Assembly (NCBI GenBank): GCA_028869975.1 | Contig: JAGWQR010000318.1 | Coordinates: 1-7,713 of the forward strand | Length of the DNA: 7,713 bases | From: Alphaproteobacteria bacterium | GTDB lineage: Bacteria > Pseudomonadota > Alphaproteobacteria > Sphingomonadales > Sphingomonadaceae | Direction: 5' to 3' | Shown here: piece by piece, positions 1 through 6,059 of the stretch | Layout: the number at the start of each line of letters is the position of its first letter | How positions within the stretch are numbered: position 1 is the stretch's first letter | Notes under the pieces: model-generated | Databases searched by the model: none | What the model was told of the DNA's origin: nothing | What the model saw: the letters and a program-made list of their open reading frames with translations, nothing else | Translations under genes and position numbers: made by a program

Positions 1-198
1 ATCGCGCGCTATGACGATCTGGTCGATGGCAAGGAACAGCCGATCGACGTGAGCAAGGTCGCGGTGAGCATGAACGGCATCGAATTGCAGGATCGCGAGT
101 TTGTCGCCGCAATCCGCGAGGGGCGCGAGCCGAATTCTTCCGTCGCCCAAGTCCTGCCCTGCTACAAGGTGCTGCATGATCTTGAAGGGCAGTTTTAG
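1..198 (+). CDS. Gfo/Idh/MocA-family oxidoreductase, C-terminal fragment (5' end outside window)
   Basis: Frame 1 is open from the window edge to a TAG at 196-198 and gives 65 residues. The visible end contains DREFVAAIREGREPNSSV followed by QVLPCYKVLHDLE. This is the usual closing helix of Gfo/Idh/MocA NAD(P)-dependent sugar dehydrogenases, where a conserved E-F-x-x-A-I-x-x-G-R-E-P stretch precedes the last helix. The Rossmann domain and the catalytic lysine lie outside the window, so cofactor and substrate cannot be judged. It is the first of two members of this family here, the other being at 2293-3411 on the opposite strand. No clear terminator hairpin follows the stop. Family assignment is fairly safe because of the C-terminal motif; the specific reaction is unknown. 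Confidence 0.75.
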   Translation: MARYDDLVDGKEQPIDVSKVAVSMNGIELQDREFVAAIREGREPNSSVAQVLPCYKVLHDLEGQF

Positions 199-365
199 CC
201 TAAGTGGAATAAGGCGATCCGGGATTGTTATCATGAAGATTGTTTCACGCACTGTGTGCAATTTTCCAGTTTGGCCCCGCAAGTCCCTGCGCGCAACCAT
301 GGCACCAGACCTGGTTGAATCAAGTTACAGGGAAGGCTATCGGCATTCTCTTGAAAGGTAAGAAA
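199..365 (+). promoter_or_regulatory. Leader and putative promoter of purU
   Basis: This 167-bp stretch separates the oxidoreductase stop from the purU start. A candidate sigma70-type promoter is TTGAAT at 315-320, a 17-bp spacer, then TATCGG at 338-343; the -10 is poor. A Shine-Dalgarno-like GAAAGGT at 353-359 sits about 7 nt before the ATG at 366. A small dyad, GCAC-TGT-GTGC, lies at 249-259 and could be an operator or chance. No convincing terminator for the upstream gene is visible, so read-through into purU is also possible. The promoter is a motif-level guess only. Confidence 0.3.
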
Positions 366-1220
366 ATGGAGAGTTTTACACTGCGCCTGTGTTGCGATGA
401 CCAGCCCGGTCTGGTGTTTCGCGTTGCGCAATTCCTGGTCGGGTCGAGATGCAATATAATCGATGCGCAACAATATAATGACGGCTTCAACAACCGCTTT
501 TTTATGCGTGTGGTATTTACACCAGGTGCGGGTGTAGATCTGGCGGCGCTGCGTGCGAGCTTTGCGCCAATCGCCGATGCATTGGGCATGGAATGGTCAA
601 TTCGTGATCGGGCGGTTCCTCAAAAAGTGGTGTTGATGGTCTCCAAGTTCGACCATTGCCTTGGTGACTTGCTGTACCGCCACCGCATTGGCGAACTGTC
701 GATGGATGTGGTGGCCATTATCTCGAATCATCCACGCACGGCGCTCACCACCTCGCTGATCGGCGACATTCCCTATCATCATTTTCCGGTCAGCAAGGAG
801 AGTAAGGCCAGTCAGGAAGCGCAGATCAAACAGGTCATCAGCGATACCGGCGCAGAACTTGTTGTGCTCGCGCGCTACATGCAAATCCTTTCGGATGACA
901 TGGCCGCATTTCTGAGTGGGCGCTGTATCAATATTCATCACAGCTTCCTGCCCGGTTTCAAGGGGGCCAAGCCCTATCATCAGGCCTATGATCGCGGAGT
1001 CAAAATGATCGGTGCCACAGCGCATTATGTTACCGCCGATCTGGATGAAGGGCCGATCATTCATCAGGATGTCGAGGCGATCAGCCATAGCGATACGCCC
1101 GATGATCTGGTACGCAAGGGCCGCGATATTGAGCGCCGCGTCATTGCTTCAGCCGTGCGCCATCAACTCGAAGACCGCGTGTTTCTGAACGGTGCACGCA
1201 CCGTGGTGTTCAAGGCCTAG
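366..1220 (+). CDS. purU: Formyltetrahydrofolate deformylase PurU
   Basis: Cytoplasmic enzyme that hydrolyses 10-formyl-tetrahydrofolate to tetrahydrofolate and formate, balancing the one-carbon folate pool and supplying formate. The 284 residues match the usual family length of about 280-290. Residues 3-80 form the regulatory ACT domain, with DDQPGLVFRVAQFL at 11-24 and CNIIDAQQYND at 29-39. Residues 86-284 form the formyltransferase-like catalytic domain, with KFDHCLGDLLYR at 94-105 and NIHHSFLPGFKGAKPYHQA at 189-207. The expected triad is present as N189, H191 and D227 (DLDEGP). The ATG at 366 was chosen because it begins exactly where ACT homology begins and has GAAAGGT upstream. An in-frame ATG at 240 adds 42 residues that look non-coding. 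It is convergent with the sugar isomerase gene, 9 bp between stops. Its link to the sugar genes is unproven. Confidence 0.95.
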   Translation: MESFTLRLCCDDQPGLVFRVAQFLVGSRCNIIDAQQYNDGFNNRFFMRVVFTPGAGVDLAALRASFAPIADALGMEWSIRDRAVPQKVVLMVSKFDHCLGDLLYRHRIGELSMDVVAIISNHPRTALTTSLIGDIPYHHFPVSKESKASQEAQIKQVISDTGAELVVLARYMQILSDDMAAFLSGRCINIHHSFLPGFKGAKPYHQAYDRGVKMIGATAHYVTADLDEGPIIHQDVEAISHSDTPDDLVRKGRDIERRVIASAVRHQLEDRVFLNGARTVVFKA

Positions 1221-1229
1221 AATGCCCGA

Positions 1230-2282
1230 TTAAAACCCCATCAGCCGGGCGTTGAGCGCGCGGTCGGCGCCGCCCGACGCGAAGTCATCAAAGGCATGCT
1301 CGGTCACGCGGATGATATGATTGGCGATGAACGGCGCGCCTTCGGCCGCCCCTTGTTCGGGGTGTTTGAGCGCGCATTCCCATTCGAGCACCGCCCAGCC
1401 GGGAAAGTCATATTGCGCCATCTTGCTGAAAATGCCCGCGAAATCGACCTGGCCGTCACCCAGTGACCTGAACCGTCCGGGGCGATCGACCCAGCCCTGA
1501 TAGCCACCATAGACACCGCTGCGACCATTGGACCGAAACTCGGCGTCCTTGACATGAAAGCATTTGATGCGTTCGTGATAAATGTCGATGAACTGGAGAT
1601 AATCGAAGCATTGCAGCACGAAGTGCGAGGGATCGTAGAGGATGTTGGCGCGTGGGTGATTGTTGACGCGCGCGAGGAACATCTCGAACGTCACGCCATC
1701 ATGCAAGTCCTCGCCGGGGTGGATTTCAAAGCCGATGTCGACGCCATGTTCGTCAAACATATCGAGGATCGGGTGCCAGCGCTGCGCCAGCTCATCAAAC
1801 GCATCCTCGACCAGCCCCGCCGGGCGCTGCGGCCAGGGGTAAAAGTAAGGCCAGGCGAGCGCGCCCGAGAAGCTGGCATGGGCGGTGAGGCCGAGGTTGC
1901 GGCTGGCCTTGGCGGCAAGGTGCATCTGCTGCACCGCCCAGGCCTGCCTTGCAGTCGGATTGCCATGCACTTCTGGAGGGGCGAAGCCATCAAACTGAGC
2001 ATCATAAGCGGGATGGACGGCGACAAGTTGGCCTTGCAGGTGGGTGGAGAGTTCGGTGATGACCAACCCCTTGTCGGCGAGCATCCCGGTGATTTCATCA
2101 CAATAGGTCTGGCTTTCCGCCGCTTTGGCCAGATCGAACAGGCGCGCATCCCAGCTCGGAATCTGGATGCCCTTATAGCCGAGCGTGGAAGCCCACGCCG
2201 CGATGCTTTCCAGCGCGTTGAACGGTGTGGCGTCGCCCGCGAACTGCGCGAGGAAAATACCGGGGCCCTTGATCGTTTTCAT
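1230..2282 (-). CDS. Sugar phosphate isomerase/epimerase-like TIM-barrel protein (AP_endonuc_2 / xylose isomerase-like)
   Basis: A 350-residue protein of the IolE/xylose-isomerase-like TIM-barrel superfamily. These are cytoplasmic enzymes that use a divalent metal to isomerise, epimerise, dehydrate or eliminate from keto-sugars and inositols. The metal-binding set typical of the fold is visible: E186 in GFEIHPGEDL, D217 with H220 in LYDPSHF, H243 in CFHVKDAEF, and E300 or E302 in VLEWECAL. The N-terminal strand LGYKGIQIPSW at 34-44 is the usual first barrel turn. The ATG at 2282 is preceded by GAGGAG at a normal distance. It is the last gene of the minus-strand operon, 10 bp after the stop of the Gfo/Idh/MocA dehydrogenase, which suggests it acts on that enzyme's product. 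Family confident; the exact reaction (isomerase, epimerase, hydro-lyase or glycoside lyase) cannot be told. Confidence 0.88.
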   Translation of the reverse strand: MKTIKGPGIFLAQFAGDATPFNALESIAAWASTLGYKGIQIPSWDARLFDLAKAAESQTYCDEITGMLADKGLVITELSTHLQGQLVAVHPAYDAQFDGFAPPEVHGNPTARQAWAVQQMHLAAKASRNLGLTAHASFSGALAWPYFYPWPQRPAGLVEDAFDELAQRWHPILDMFDEHGVDIGFEIHPGEDLHDGVTFEMFLARVNNHPRANILYDPSHFVLQCFDYLQFIDIYHERIKCFHVKDAEFRSNGRSGVYGGYQGWVDRPGRFRSLGDGQVDFAGIFSKMAQYDFPGWAVLEWECALKHPEQGAAEGAPFIANHIIRVTEHAFDDFASGGADRALNARLMGF

Positions 2283-2292
2283 GTGACTCTCC

Positions 2293-3411
2293 TCAATCCT
2301 CCAGCTTCACCCAGCCCGCACCCGCACGGCTCGCCTTCACCGCAGTATCGATGAATGCCATGCCGCGCATTCCATCCGCAATGCCAGGGAGCAGGGGCGC
2401 TGCCTCACCACGAAGCTGCGCCGAAAAGTCTCGATAGAGATTGGCGAAGGCCTCAAGATACCCTTCGGGGTGACCGCCGGGGGTGCGGGTGCGGCTGGCG
2501 GAATCCGGCCCCAGTTGACCGCCGCCGGCATGAAGTATCTCCGAGCGGCCATCGTTATAATGAAGCTCGAGTGTGTTGGGTGTCTCCTGCGCCCACACCA
2601 GCCCCGCCTTGTCACCATAGATGCGTATGCGCAGGCCATTCAATTCGCCGACCTCGATCTGACTGGCAAGCAGGGCACCCCTTGCGCCATTGGCAAAGCG
2701 CAGCAGCACCGTGCAGTCGTCATCGAGCACACGGCCAGGCACCACAGCGGCGAGATCGGGCATAATTTCGTTCACGCGTGCGCCTGTGATAAACTCGGCG
2801 AGGTGAAACGCATGAACGCCGATATCGCCGATACAGCCACCCAGCCCCGCGCGCGCCGGATCGACCCGCCACTCGGCCTGCTTGCCCTCGGCAGCACGCG
2901 CAAGCCAGCCCTGCCGGTACTCAACCACGACCTTGCGGAGCGTGCCCAGCGCCCCGGCAGCCACCCGCGCGCGTGCCTCGCGCACCAGTGGATAGCCTGA
3001 ATAGGTATAGGTGACGCCAAACGGCTTGCCCGCCGCCTTGACCAGGCAGCTCATTTCATGCGCCTCTTCGAGGGTTGCAGTGAGCGGCTTGTCGGTCATC
3101 ACCGGAATGCCCGCTGCAAGCGCCGCTCTTGCTGCTGGCAGATGATGATGATTGGGCGAGGCAATGGTGACAAAGTCAATGCCATCTTCGCGTGCCGCTT
3201 CCGCCGCCAGCATGGCCTCCAAGCTCGCATAAGCGCGCGCCGGATCGATTCGGTAGCATTCGCCTGCCGCGCGGCTGTTTGCTGCATCGGATGAAAAGGC
3301 GCCCGCGACCAGCTCAATCTCGCGGTCCAACTCCGCCGCAATCCTATGCACCGGGCCGATGAACGACCCCGGCCCGCCGCCAATCATCCCCATCCGTAGC
3401 CGACGCATCAT
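2293..3411 (-). CDS. Gfo/Idh/MocA-family NAD(P)-dependent oxidoreductase
   Basis: A 372-residue sugar or polyol dehydrogenase of the Gfo/Idh/MocA family. The N-terminal Rossmann fold begins at GMIGGGPGSFIGPVHRIA (8-25), followed by DFVTIASPNHHHLP (79-92) and the DKP motif with catalytic K108. The C-terminal domain contains GGCIGDIGVHAFHLAEF (191-207), giving D196 and H200, the usual second and third active-site residues. A GHPEGYLEAFANLY stretch (313-326), common in this subgroup, follows. Members oxidise a sugar-ring or inositol hydroxyl using NAD(P). The start overlaps the transporter stop by 4 bp (ATGA, 3408-3411) and has AAAGGA 7 nt upstream, so the two are likely translationally coupled; a second ATG follows immediately. 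C3 oxidation of a glycoside is an inference from the neighbouring TIM-barrel genes. Substrate unknown. Confidence 0.92.
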   Translation of the reverse strand: MMRRLRMGMIGGGPGSFIGPVHRIAAELDREIELVAGAFSSDAANSRAAGECYRIDPARAYASLEAMLAAEAAREDGIDFVTIASPNHHHLPAARAALAAGIPVMTDKPLTATLEEAHEMSCLVKAAGKPFGVTYTYSGYPLVREARARVAAGALGTLRKVVVEYRQGWLARAAEGKQAEWRVDPARAGLGGCIGDIGVHAFHLAEFITGARVNEIMPDLAAVVPGRVLDDDCTVLLRFANGARGALLASQIEVGELNGLRIRIYGDKAGLVWAQETPNTLELHYNDGRSEILHAGGGQLGPDSASRTRTPGGHPEGYLEAFANLYRDFSAQLRGEAAPLLPGIADGMRGMAFIDTAVKASRAGAGWVKLED

Positions 3412-4679
3412 GCGGCATTCCTTTGCTGTTTAGGTTTTGATGGAAACAGTAAAATCCAGATTGCGCTGGTCATCACACCCAGGAAAACAGGTAGCAGGAG
3501 AAGCGGCGTCCAGGCAATCGCTCCCAGCGCCGCATGGGGTGCAACAAAGGCGGCATGAACTTCGCCCGAGAGTTTTGAGCCAATCGCCTGGCCAAATCCT
3601 GAAACCATCAGCACCAGCCAGCTCTGGCCCTGAGCTGCCAGTTCCGGCGGCGCACAATGCGCGATGAACATCGCCGACACTACGATGAAATAGTCGCTGC
3701 AAATCCCATGCAGGAGCACACCGATCCAGGCCGCGCCCATAATCCCATGCGCGGCCGCGAAGAAGAGCATGAAACGCACGGCCCACATCCCCATGCCCAT
3801 CAGCAAAGCCCATTTCATCCCGATCCGCGACAGCACAAACGGGATGGTGACAATGAATGCTAGCTCCGACATTTGCCCCATCGCCATGACGCCGCCGACG
3901 CTTTCCCTGGCAAAGCCGAGCACGGGAAGGATCACTGAAATCCAGGTATTGTAGACACCCAGCGAGATCGAGGTGAGCAGCGCACACAGCATCAGCACCG
4001 CAAAACGCCGGTCGCGGAACAGCACCAGCGCCTTGATCCCGATCAGATCGCCGAGAGAGAAATGCGCATCTGCCGATGGTGGCGCCCTGTGCGGCAGGGT
4101 CTGCGCGACGATGGCCATGAGCACACCGCTCGCAGCGGCAGCATAAAATACCGAGACTGACGCCGACAAATGAAGTCCGGCAAGGCCGAAACCCGCAAGC
4201 GCCCAACCGAAGGTTCCGAACACGCGCACATACGGGAAGATACGCTGATGCATACCCAGTTCGACCAGTGCAATGGTGTTGGCGAGCGCCACCGTGGGGA
4301 GGAAGAAAAGCATCGTGATGAAAATCAGCGCGAGTGTAAGCATCAGGTGGCCGCCGAGTAACGTTGTGGGGATCAGCACGATGACACACGCACTCGCAAA
4401 ATGCAGCAACGACATCAGGTTTCGCGGCGCTAGATAGCGATCCCCCACCGCACCCATGAACAGGGGCGAGATAATGGCGGCAATAGCCACCAGAAAATAT
4501 GCGTTGCCTATGATGCCAGCGGCACCGTGCGTTGCAAGGACTTCCCCCAAAGTGGCAAACCACGATCCGAACACAACAAACTCAAGCAGCATCATCGCGA
4601 TGAGTCTGACTAGAACCGCGGCGGACGGCCCGCCCGTCGCTTCTGCGTCGCCGAGTGCAGCATCACCGGTTATGATCAT
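3408..4679 (-). CDS. MFS transporter, nucleoside:H+ symporter (NHS, NupG/XapB-like) family
   Basis: Inner-membrane carrier of 423 residues with about 12 hydrophobic segments. After a short polar N-terminus, the first helix reads LLEFVVFGSWFATLGEVL (31-48), the hallmark opening of the NHS branch. Other family landmarks are GAVGDRYLAPRNLM (76-89, the loop 2-3 motif), PYVRVFGTFGWALAGF (149-164), a cytoplasmic middle loop at about 195-215, GQMSE at 268-272, and AAQGQSW (348-354). The C-terminus is basic (PSKPKQQR). NHS members outside enterobacteria often sit in sugar-use operons and are not necessarily nucleoside carriers. Here the partner enzymes suggest uptake of a sugar or glycoside, by proton symport as inferred from the family. 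The ATG at 4679 follows GAGGAG at good spacing. It lies between the aldo/keto reductase (35 bp upstream) and the dehydrogenase (4-bp overlap). Confidence 0.88.
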   Translation of the reverse strand: MIITGDAALGDAEATGGPSAAVLVRLIAMMLLEFVVFGSWFATLGEVLATHGAAGIIGNAYFLVAIAAIISPLFMGAVGDRYLAPRNLMSLLHFASACVIVLIPTTLLGGHLMLTLALIFITMLFFLPTVALANTIALVELGMHQRIFPYVRVFGTFGWALAGFGLAGLHLSASVSVFYAAAASGVLMAIVAQTLPHRAPPSADAHFSLGDLIGIKALVLFRDRRFAVLMLCALLTSISLGVYNTWISVILPVLGFARESVGGVMAMGQMSELAFIVTIPFVLSRIGMKWALLMGMGMWAVRFMLFFAAAHGIMGAAWIGVLLHGICSDYFIVVSAMFIAHCAPPELAAQGQSWLVLMVSGFGQAIGSKLSGEVHAAFVAPHAALGAIAWTPLLLLPVFLGVMTSAIWILLFPSKPKQQRNAA

Positions 4680-4714
4680 CCGTCTCTCCTCGGGACACGT
4701 TCCGTGTGCTAATT
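4680..4714 (-). promoter_or_regulatory. Intercistronic dyad and Shine-Dalgarno before the transporter gene
   Basis: The 35-bp gap holds a perfect 5-bp inverted repeat with a 3-nt centre, ACACG-GAA-CGTGT on the minus strand (4695-4707). A GAGGAG Shine-Dalgarno for the transporter follows. There is no U-run after the dyad, so it is not a standard rho-independent terminator. It could be a weak RNA hairpin, a protein-binding palindrome, or chance. Confidence 0.35.
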
Positions 4715-5734
4715 TTACGCGGGCCGTGCCGATGGCGTGGATTTTGCAACCAGCGCCGGATCGGTGATGGCAACTTCCTTCAGAATAGCGTCAACCTGGT
4801 CAACCACTGCCTGAGGCAATTCAAATCCGGCCGCCTTTACATTCTCGATAATCTGTTCGGGTCGCGTCGCTCCGATCAGCGCAGTGGCGACATTGGGGTT
4901 TTTGAGCACCCAGGCGAGCGCCATCTGCGACAGTGTAATGCCGAGGTCATCAGCGAGCGGACGCAGTTTTTGAACCGCCTCGAGTACGTCATCATTTAGC
5001 CAGCGTGCAATCATGTCCGCGCCGCCGCTCGCGGTATCGAGCGCGCGTGAACCTTGCGGCGGTGGTGTGCCGGGAAGATATTTGCCCGAGAGCACCCCTT
5101 GCGCCATCGGTGACCACACCACCTGCGCCATGCCCAGTTCAACGCAGGTCGGGATGACTTCCGCCTCAATGGTCCGATACAAGGCCGAATATTGTGGCTG
5201 GTTGGAAATGAAGGGCACACCCATCTGCTGCGCAAATTTATGTCCGGCGCGAATTTGCTCGGCCGTCCATTCACTCACGCCGATATAATGCGCCTTGCCG
5301 GAGCGCACCACATCGGCAAACGCCTGCATCGTCTCTTCCAGCGGCGTGAACAGGTCATAGCGGTGCGCCTGATAAACATCGACATGATCCATGCCCAAGC
5401 GCCGCAGGCTGGCATCGATCGCTTCCATGATCCGCTTGCGCGACAACCCGACCTCGTTCGGCCCGCGCGGGGCGGGCACTGAGGGCCAGAACACCTTGGT
5501 CATCACCACAACCGATTCTCGCCGGACACCCTTCAGCGCCGCACCGAGACACTCCTCGGCGGCGCCATGTGCATAGACATCGGCAGTATCGAAACTGGTG
5601 ATGCCCAGATCAAGCGCGGTCTTGATGCAACGCTCGGCAGCGCGGCGATCCGAATCCACCCCCTGCGTGAGCCAGTTGCCAAAGGTAAGTGCTGAGAGCT
5701 TAAGGCCCGAGTGGCCAACATGACGGTGTTCCAT
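4715..5734 (-). CDS. Aldo/keto reductase (Kv-beta-like / AKR family)
   Basis: NADP(H)-dependent oxidoreductase of 339 residues with an AKR (beta/alpha)8 barrel, presumably cytoplasmic. The catalytic tetrad is visible as D49 and Y54 in SFDTADVYAHG, K80 in VVVMTKVFW, and H124 in VYQAHRYD. Other family landmarks are GVSEWTAEQI (152-161), SNQPQYSALYR (177-187), and the C-terminal cofactor segment ALIGATRPEQIIENVKA (285-301). It resembles Kv-beta-subunit-like and YghZ-like reductases rather than aldose reductases. It is the first gene of a minus-strand run leading into the transporter. The start is uncertain: the ATG at 5734 fits the family N-terminus (MEHRHVGHSGLKLSALTFGN), but a GTG at 5746 adds four residues. 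Neither has a clear Shine-Dalgarno. The likely role is reducing or oxidising a carbonyl in the same sugar pathway; substrate unknown. Confidence 0.92.
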   Translation of the reverse strand: MEHRHVGHSGLKLSALTFGNWLTQGVDSDRRAAERCIKTALDLGITSFDTADVYAHGAAEECLGAALKGVRRESVVVMTKVFWPSVPAPRGPNEVGLSRKRIMEAIDASLRRLGMDHVDVYQAHRYDLFTPLEETMQAFADVVRSGKAHYIGVSEWTAEQIRAGHKFAQQMGVPFISNQPQYSALYRTIEAEVIPTCVELGMAQVVWSPMAQGVLSGKYLPGTPPPQGSRALDTASGGADMIARWLNDDVLEAVQKLRPLADDLGITLSQMALAWVLKNPNVATALIGATRPEQIIENVKAAGFELPQAVVDQVDAILKEVAITDPALVAKSTPSARPA

Positions 5735-6059
5735 ATGGCTGAACACTAGGGATTTTCGGCGATCCGGGCAACTGGAATCTCACTGTTTTACGTGCCGTGC
5801 GTGCATTTCGACTGTAAAATGGAACTGCCATTGCGCGGGGGAGGTGCAGGAGGTGGTATCATGTATGAGTTTGACGCGTTCAAGTCATCGGGAAGAGCGA
5901 TGCACGCGTCGAAAACGAGCAAAAAAATCATTTAACAATGCCGATAATCTTATAAATACCCATCACAGATATACAACCCAGAGTCGTTTTCATGCCATAT
6001 TTGCAGCATAACAATAATCTCGCCGGCACCCAGGTGAATGCGAGGGGCTTGGCACGCGG
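5735..6059. promoter_or_regulatory. Divergent intergenic region between the reductase operon and the lactonase gene
   Basis: About 325 bp between two divergent starts, so it must hold promoters for both directions. The right part, roughly 5911-6020, is clearly AT-rich compared with the genes and is the best place for the lactonase promoter. Candidate elements are TTAACA at 5932-5937 and TATAAA at 5951-5956, but their spacing (13 bp) is short. On the minus strand TTTACA (5818-5813) resembles a -35 box without a good -10 partner. Possible operators are an inverted repeat TTTTAC-N22-GTAAAA (5786-5819), TTGA-N5-TCAA (5871-5883), and two ACGCGT palindromes 30 bp apart (5874 and 5904). Each is short enough to arise by chance. 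A 24-codon frame at 5861-5935 also lies here. Confidence 0.5.
5861..5935 (+). CDS. Possible 24-residue small protein or leader peptide
   Basis: An ATG at 5861 is preceded by AGGAGGT (5848-5854), an ideal Shine-Dalgarno, with 6 nt between them, and the frame ends at TAA 5933-5935. The peptide begins MYEFDAFKSSGRA and ends basic and hydrophobic (KTSKKII). It has no membrane segment and no recognisable domain. It lies about 120 bp upstream of the lactonase start on the same strand, so it could be a leader peptide, a free small protein, or the front of a decayed gene. The ribosome-binding site is the strongest in the window, which is why it is listed. No homology could be recognised, and the short length means chance cannot be excluded. 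Confidence 0.4.
   Translation: MYEFDAFKSSGRAMHASKTSKKII

Noticed and set aside
240..365. In-frame N-terminal extension of PurU from an ATG at 240
   Set aside because: The added 42 residues show no ACT-domain or other family features, the family length fits the ATG at 366, and the Shine-Dalgarno sits before 366.
1554..2354. 266-codon plus-strand open frame opposite the TIM-barrel gene
   Set aside because: It mirrors the codon pattern of the convincing minus-strand gene, shows no recognisable domain and runs across the gene boundary at 2282-2293. Typical antisense shadow in GC-rich DNA.
3430..4563. 377-codon minus-strand frame inside the transporter gene
   Set aside because: Its product is rich in Cys, His and Arg and has no membrane pattern, whereas the overlapping frame gives a clear 12-helix NHS transporter.
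5799..5907. 8-bp inverted repeat GCGTGCAT / ATGCACGC about 100 bp apart
   Set aside because: In a region of about 300 bp an 8-bp inverted match is expected roughly once by chance, and the flanks do not extend it.
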